From: Phycisphaeraceae bacterium
GTDB taxonomy: Bacteria; Planctomycetota; Phycisphaerae; Phycisphaerales; Phycisphaeraceae
DNA length: 17,751 bases
Reading direction: 5' to 3'
NCBI GenBank assembly: GCA_029260675.1
Contig: JAJDCV010000285.1
Coordinates: 1 to 17,751, forward strand
The translations under genes were made by a program, and so were the position numbers. The notes beneath the pieces are model-generated. The model searched no databases, was not told where the DNA came from, and saw only the letters and a list, made by a program, of their open reading frames with translations. Positions 13,633 to 17,751 of this stretch are shown here, one piece after another (the first letter of the stretch is position 1; each line of letters starts with the position of its first letter).

Positions 13633-15926
13633 GCGGCGCGATACCCCTGGCACTGATATGGCAGCCGTTCTTCCCGGTGATTCCGATGGCAGCGGGTGTG
13701 GCGGCACTGCTGGTGCTGGCGGTGGTTGTGGGTGTGCGGTCGTTTGGACATCGGCCGTGGATAAGTGTTACCGCGGTACTGATGCGGTGTGCTCTGATTC
13801 TGGCGCTGGGTTTGCTGTTGATGGGCCCTAGCATTCCTGGTCCGACGGCAACTTCATCAACAAAGCCGGCGCTGCGTGTGTTGATCGATGTATCTGCGTC
13901 GATGCAGGTGCCGGACGTGGAGGGTAAGCCGAGGTTTGAGTTTGTCGGGAGGCGATGGCTCACACAGGAGCGCCTCGATGCGCTGCGGGCCGATTACGAT
14001 GTTCAGCTTCGGGTGTTTGATGAATCGACACGGTCGATCCGGGATGAGTTCTTGAAACGCCCCGCGTCGGAGGTAGCCAGGGCCGGGTTTACGGATCTCA
14101 CGAAGGCAGTGACCGATGCGGTGACCGGCATTGGGGATCGCCCCATAGGGGGAGGGGGAGTTGGTGGGTCGGCGGTGGTGGTTCTATCAGACGGGCGGGA
14201 CACGTTGGATAGGCCGATGCACCCTGTGGGGCATTTGGCGGCTGACCGGTCGGTGCCGGTCTATACGGTCGCGTTGGGTGGTCCGAGCCTGTCGCGGGAT
14301 GTGGCGGTGAATGCGGTGCCCGGGGAGGCGTACCTGTTTGTTGATGAACCCGGGGGGATCGCGGTGCGAGTCATGCAGTCCAACGCGGGCCGGAGCCGAA
14401 CCGTCTTGCACGTGGAACAAGGAGATACCGAAAAGCAATACCCCGTGGAGTTTGAAGGGAGCGGAACGGTAACGATCGATGTGCCGATCTTGCACGATCA
14501 TCCCGGTACGTATGAATACCGGGTGTGGGTCGATCCGATCCCGGGGGAAGCGGAGGCGTCGAACAATTCTCAGCCCGTGTTTGTAGATGTGACCGGTAAG
14601 CGTCTGCGCGTTCTGCTCCTGGAGGGTCGGCCGTACTGGGACACCAAGTTCCTTGCCCATGCGCTGCGCAAGGACAGCCGGATCGAGTTGACACAGGTCA
14701 CGCAGATCGCGGACGGGAAACGCGAGATAATTATGTCAAAGGAGGGGGCCCAGACAGAGGTGCCCAAGTCGCTTGAAGACCTGGCGGGGTTTGATGTCGT
14801 CATCCTGGGAAAAGATATTGATAAGGTGCTTGACATACAGGCCGTTGGTCAGCTGCCCCGGTATGTATCCGAGCACGGCGGGCGCGTGGTCTTCGCTCGT
14901 GGCCGGGCTTACGATCCGGATTCGCCGGGCGGGCGAGACCTGGCTGAGGCGTTGTCGGCGATCGAGCCGGTGGTGTTTGGTCAGGGGATACTGCGTAACC
15001 AGAAGATCTCGCTGGAGCCCGCGGGGATGGTTTACCCCGGGTTCGAGGATAGGACTGATTCAAACCGCTTGGCCGAAACGGGCGGAGGCCAGGTGATGCC
15101 GACACTCTCGACCCTGCAAGCGGTCATGCGTGAAAAGGCGGCGACCCGTGTGTTGGCGCGTGCGCGACCGGCCGAGGGTGTCAGTGATGCCGACGGTTTG
15201 GGTCTGCCCGCGATCGTAACGATGCCGTATGGCCGGGGGATGGTTGTCGCGGTCCTGGGTGATGGCTTGTGGGAGTGGGGCCTGAGTCCCAAGCAACTCG
15301 GCCACGCAAACAGTGCGGGGCGTGACGGTGGGAAGTTCAACCGGTTCTGGACATCCACGGTGCGTTGGCTGGCGCTGGGCAGTGATTATCAGCCGGGCCG
15401 TGATGTGTCGCTTCGGCTTTCTCGTCGAGGGGTTCAGGTGGGCGATCCGATCGGGATAGACCTGCTTAGCCGGACGGGCTTGGGAGAATCAGATGTGCGA
15501 GTATACGTGGAAGGCCCGGGCGGTGAACGGACTAGGCCCGCGTTCGATCCGGTCCCCGGCAGCACGACACGCCGGCGTGCGGTCCTGCATCCAACGGCCC
15601 CGGGTGTGTATCGCGTGGTGGTCGAGACACCGCTTTCATCGGACGGGCCGATTGAAGCGAAGTTCAATTGTTACAGCCAGGATCTTGAGCGACTGCACAC
15701 GGGGGTGAACCGCCGGGCCTTAAGCACGTTGTCGGAACTCAGCGGCGGGCGTTGCCTGAGCCCCGATGATCCGGACGCGCTCTTGGATCTACTTAACAAA
15801 CAGAGAAAGGCGTCCGTGTCACCGCCGAAGCCTCGCTATCTCTGGGATCGGGGCTGGGTGATGGTGGTGGTGCTGTTGTGGGCGGGTGCGGAGTGGATCG
15901 TCCGCAGACTGGGGGGGTTGCTGTGA
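13629..15926 (+). CDS. VWA domain membrane protein (glutamine amidotransferase-like C-terminal half)
   Basis: This 765-residue protein has two N-terminal membrane spans (about 18-37 and 46-66). A von Willebrand factor A domain follows with a complete metal site: DVSAS (87-91), Thr155 in GFTDLT and Asp188 in LSDGRDT. The VWA loop has a Gly-rich stretch (GGGGVGG, 174-180). A beta-sandwich region (about 225-330) leads to a class I glutamine-amidotransferase-like domain beginning RVLLLEGRPYWDTKFL (about 333-348), which lacks an obvious catalytic Cys nucleophile elbow and is probably structural. One C-terminal span (WVMVVVLLWAGAEWIV) ends the protein. It overlaps both neighbours by 4 nt, so stoichiometric synthesis with the BatA-like and DUF4175-like proteins is likely. 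In this operon type the VWA proteins are the presumed targets of the MoxR ATPase. Confidence 0.85.
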   Translation: MSGAIPLALIWQPFFPVIPMAAGVAALLVLAVVVGVRSFGHRPWISVTAVLMRCALILALGLLLMGPSIPGPTATSSTKPALRVLIDVSASMQVPDVEGKPRFEFVGRRWLTQERLDALRADYDVQLRVFDESTRSIRDEFLKRPASEVARAGFTDLTKAVTDAVTGIGDRPIGGGGVGGSAVVVLSDGRDTLDRPMHPVGHLAADRSVPVYTVALGGPSLSRDVAVNAVPGEAYLFVDEPGGIAVRVMQSNAGRSRTVLHVEQGDTEKQYPVEFEGSGTVTIDVPILHDHPGTYEYRVWVDPIPGEAEASNNSQPVFVDVTGKRLRVLLLEGRPYWDTKFLAHALRKDSRIELTQVTQIADGKREIIMSKEGAQTEVPKSLEDLAGFDVVILGKDIDKVLDIQAVGQLPRYVSEHGGRVVFARGRAYDPDSPGGRDLAEALSAIEPVVFGQGILRNQKISLEPAGMVYPGFEDRTDSNRLAETGGGQVMPTLSTLQAVMREKAATRVLARARPAEGVSDADGLGLPAIVTMPYGRGMVVAVLGDGLWEWGLSPKQLGHANSAGRDGGKFNRFWTSTVRWLALGSDYQPGRDVSLRLSRRGVQVGDPIGIDLLSRTGLGESDVRVYVEGPGGERTRPAFDPVPGSTTRRRAVLHPTAPGVYRVVVETPLSSDGPIEAKFNCYSQDLERLHTGVNRRALSTLSELSGGRCLSPDDPDALLDLLNKQRKASVSPPKPRYLWDRGWVMVVVLLWAGAEWIVRRLGGLL

Positions 15927-17751
15927 AGACACCACGGATCGATAGTTTGCTTGAGCGAGTCAGCCGATCGCTGATGTGGGCGGAGGTCGCGGAGTTATCG
16001 CTAAACGCGCTACCGGTTGTGGCCGGTGTGTGGCTGGTGGGGGTATTTTTCGATGCGGCAATTGGGTTTCATCGTATCGGGTTGGTGGTATTGGTCGGGG
16101 TGCTGTTGACGTTGACGGCCGTGGCTGTGATACCCGCCCTGGTGCGCCTGCGTCGTGGGCGGGCCGGGCCCCGCGAGTCGGCCTTGGTTACTGAGGATCG
16201 GCTGGGTATCGCGGATAACCGATTAGTAAACGCGTTGGACCTGGCGGGCCGGGACACAACCGGGACGAGTGCTGCGCTTCGTGACGAAGTGATTACCCGG
16301 GGCGAGACGATTGCAGGAAGCGTTGACCCTGCGGGTGTGATCGATCGTGTGGCCCTTCATCGCGCGGTCAAGCCCGCGGGGGCGGCGGCTATTGTGTGGA
16401 TAGTTGTGTGCCTGCTGATGCCTGGGGTCTTCCACGCCGTGGTACCGAGGCTGTTTGCGCCTTTCGCGGATTACCCGCCGTTCACTTCAATTCGATTCGA
16501 TGTCCGGAACGACCCGGTGCCGGTCTTCGTCGGCAGCCCGGCGACGATACGGGTCGAGCTGACCGGGCCGAGGCTGCCCGATCGGGCGCAGATTGTGTTT
16601 GTAGATGAAGACATAAGGACTACCCCGCTGCCGATGGATCGGGTTTCTGTTCCGGCCGATGGGGGATCGGTTAGGCAGGCGCCGCAGCGTCGAGCAGCCC
16701 GCTTCTTGTTCCGGGTCGACCGGGTGATCGAATCGCGGGAGTTCTATATCCAAACACCCCGGGGGCGCAGCGGGTTGTACACCCTGGCGGTCGACACTTC
16801 GCCGTTGATCAATGAGGTGCGTGTCGCGCTGGACTTCCCTGCCTACACCGGCTGGCCTGACTCGGCCGGGGCTTTGTCTCCGTTGGGCATCAGCGCGTTA
16901 ACGGACACCGATATCACGCTGCACCTCGCTAGTAACGTCGCGCTGGGTGGTGGCGAATTACGGCTGATGACAAATTCATCCGACGATATGACGCCCCGCC
17001 AGGTAATCCCGCTGATACCGGACCCGATCGATCCGCGCATGGCGCAGACAACCTTCAAACTGGAATACCCGGGCCGGTTCGAGCTTTCACTGATCGGCGC
17101 GGACGGCAGCCCCGGGGTTAAGACACTCAAAAGCGATCTGCGCGTGGTTCCCGACAGGGTTCCGAAGATCGACATCGTCAAGCCGATGCGAGGGGTCGTG
17201 GCGCCGGAGGGTTGGACGGTCCCGGTGCAATTCACCGCGGGTGATGATATTGAGGTCGCGCGTGTCACGTTGCATCAAGGGCTGAACGAGAACCCGACCG
17301 CGTCTACCGAGTTGACCGATACCGTTGGCGGCGGCAGTGGTAATACTGCTATCTACGCTGATCACAGGATCGATCTCGAAACAATGGGCGCACGTTCCGG
17401 GGACGTGGTGCGATATCACGCGCAGGTCGAAGACAACCGGCCGGGTGGTTCTCAAACCGTCAAGACGCCGGTTCATTCCATCCACGTGGTCACGATGTCT
17501 CAGTACCTGGAGCTTGCACGCATGCGGTATGGGGCCGGGGATCTTTTACGGGAGTCGGAAACGTACAAAGATCGGCTCATCAAATTGGATGAGCAAAGGG
17601 ATCGCCTTATCGACCGCATAAAATCTTTGAGGGTGCAGATGGGGTCCGACGAAGCATTGCCCGGTGGGCAGCGTGATGACGTAACGGCGCTGGGTAAGGC
17701 GTTAGACCACTACGCGGATCAATCTGATCAACTCAGCCGAGAAATCATCGA
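15923..17751 (+). CDS. DUF4175-like membrane protein (3' end outside window)
   Basis: A frame opens with GTG at 15923, overlapping the previous stop by 4 nt (GTGA), and stays open to the last base: 609 codons and counting. Two adjacent membrane spans (about 30-49 and 52-74) and a third (about 152-172) enclose a cytoplasmic loop with TEDRLGIADNRLVNALDL (90-107). A long extracytoplasmic part with repeated Ig-like beta strands (about 180-520) is followed by a charged helical segment likely to be coiled coil (from about 525: RESETYKDRLIKLDEQRDRL). This layout fits DUF4175-type proteins, which often close MoxR/DUF58/VWA operons in Planctomycetota. Function is unknown; a scaffold in the envelope is a reasonable guess. 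The C-terminal part, usually helical and low-complexity in the family, is not visible. Confidence 0.8.
   Translation, partial: MKTPRIDSLLERVSRSLMWAEVAELSLNALPVVAGVWLVGVFFDAAIGFHRIGLVVLVGVLLTLTAVAVIPALVRLRRGRAGPRESALVTEDRLGIADNRLVNALDLAGRDTTGTSAALRDEVITRGETIAGSVDPAGVIDRVALHRAVKPAGAAAIVWIVVCLLMPGVFHAVVPRLFAPFADYPPFTSIRFDVRNDPVPVFVGSPATIRVELTGPRLPDRAQIVFVDEDIRTTPLPMDRVSVPADGGSVRQAPQRRAARFLFRVDRVIESREFYIQTPRGRSGLYTLAVDTSPLINEVRVALDFPAYTGWPDSAGALSPLGISALTDTDITLHLASNVALGGGELRLMTNSSDDMTPRQVIPLIPDPIDPRMAQTTFKLEYPGRFELSLIGADGSPGVKTLKSDLRVVPDRVPKIDIVKPMRGVVAPEGWTVPVQFTAGDDIEVARVTLHQGLNENPTASTELTDTVGGGSGNTAIYADHRIDLETMGARSGDVVRYHAQVEDNRPGGSQTVKTPVHSIHVVTMSQYLELARMRYGAGDLLRESETYKDRLIKLDEQRDRLIDRIKSLRVQMGSDEALPGGQRDDVTALGKALDHYADQSDQLSREII

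Noticed and set aside
1..17751. CRISPR array, tRNA, rRNA, insertion sequence or prophage genes
   Set aside because: Read through for spaced direct repeats, cloverleaf-like segments, transposase or integrase motifs; none found. The short hairpins and heptamers are not CRISPR repeats.

Overview
The window looks like chromosomal DNA from a planctomycete, most likely of class Phycisphaerae. The grounds are indirect: high GC, frequent GTG/TTG starts, tightly overlapping genes, a MoxR-DUF58-BatA-VWA-DUF4175 operon of the kind common in Planctomycetota, and polysaccharide-degrading secreted enzymes. No rRNA or other taxonomic marker is present, so this is inference. All genes I can support lie on the + strand.

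Region 1 (1-3042) is ordinary. It holds the 3' part of a GH43-type glycoside hydrolase, a secreted GHL10/DUF187 glycosidase-like protein, and an exodeoxyribonuclease III-type AP endonuclease.

Region 2 (3214-8811) is the most interesting part. It is a compact six-gene cluster: an acyl carrier protein, a SAM methyltransferase, an FkbH-type HAD-IIIC enzyme, an MBOAT acyltransferase, a 50-residue single-span microprotein ending in FFYQGF, and a membrane-anchored SGNH-type protein. The architecture parallels the Dlt (D-alanylation) pathway part by part: carrier = DltC, MBOAT = DltB, microprotein = DltX, SGNH = DltD. The D-alanine-activating DltA is absent, and its place is taken by FkbH, a family known to load glyceryl units from 1,3-bisphosphoglycerate onto carrier proteins. 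I infer a Dlt-like export system that transfers a glyceryl or O-methyl-glyceryl ester to an envelope or extracellular polymer. The microprotein's penultimate-region tyrosine (Tyr47) would be the acyl shuttle.

The cluster is bracketed by two near-identical hairpin repeats (3086-3106 and 9201-9221). It also contains a degenerate heptanucleotide tandem repeat (7674-7715) between the microprotein and SGNH genes.

Region 3 (8812-9324) is a 0.5 kb stretch without a convincing gene. It contains hairpins and weak promoter-like motifs.

Region 4 (9325 to the end) is the MoxR-type operon: a MoxR AAA+ ATPase, a DUF58 protein, a BatA-like membrane protein, a VWA membrane protein, and the first 609 codons of a DUF4175-like membrane protein that runs off the window. 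The last three genes overlap by 4 nt each, so they are very probably co-translated. By family knowledge this is an envelope-associated chaperone/stress module whose substrate is unknown.
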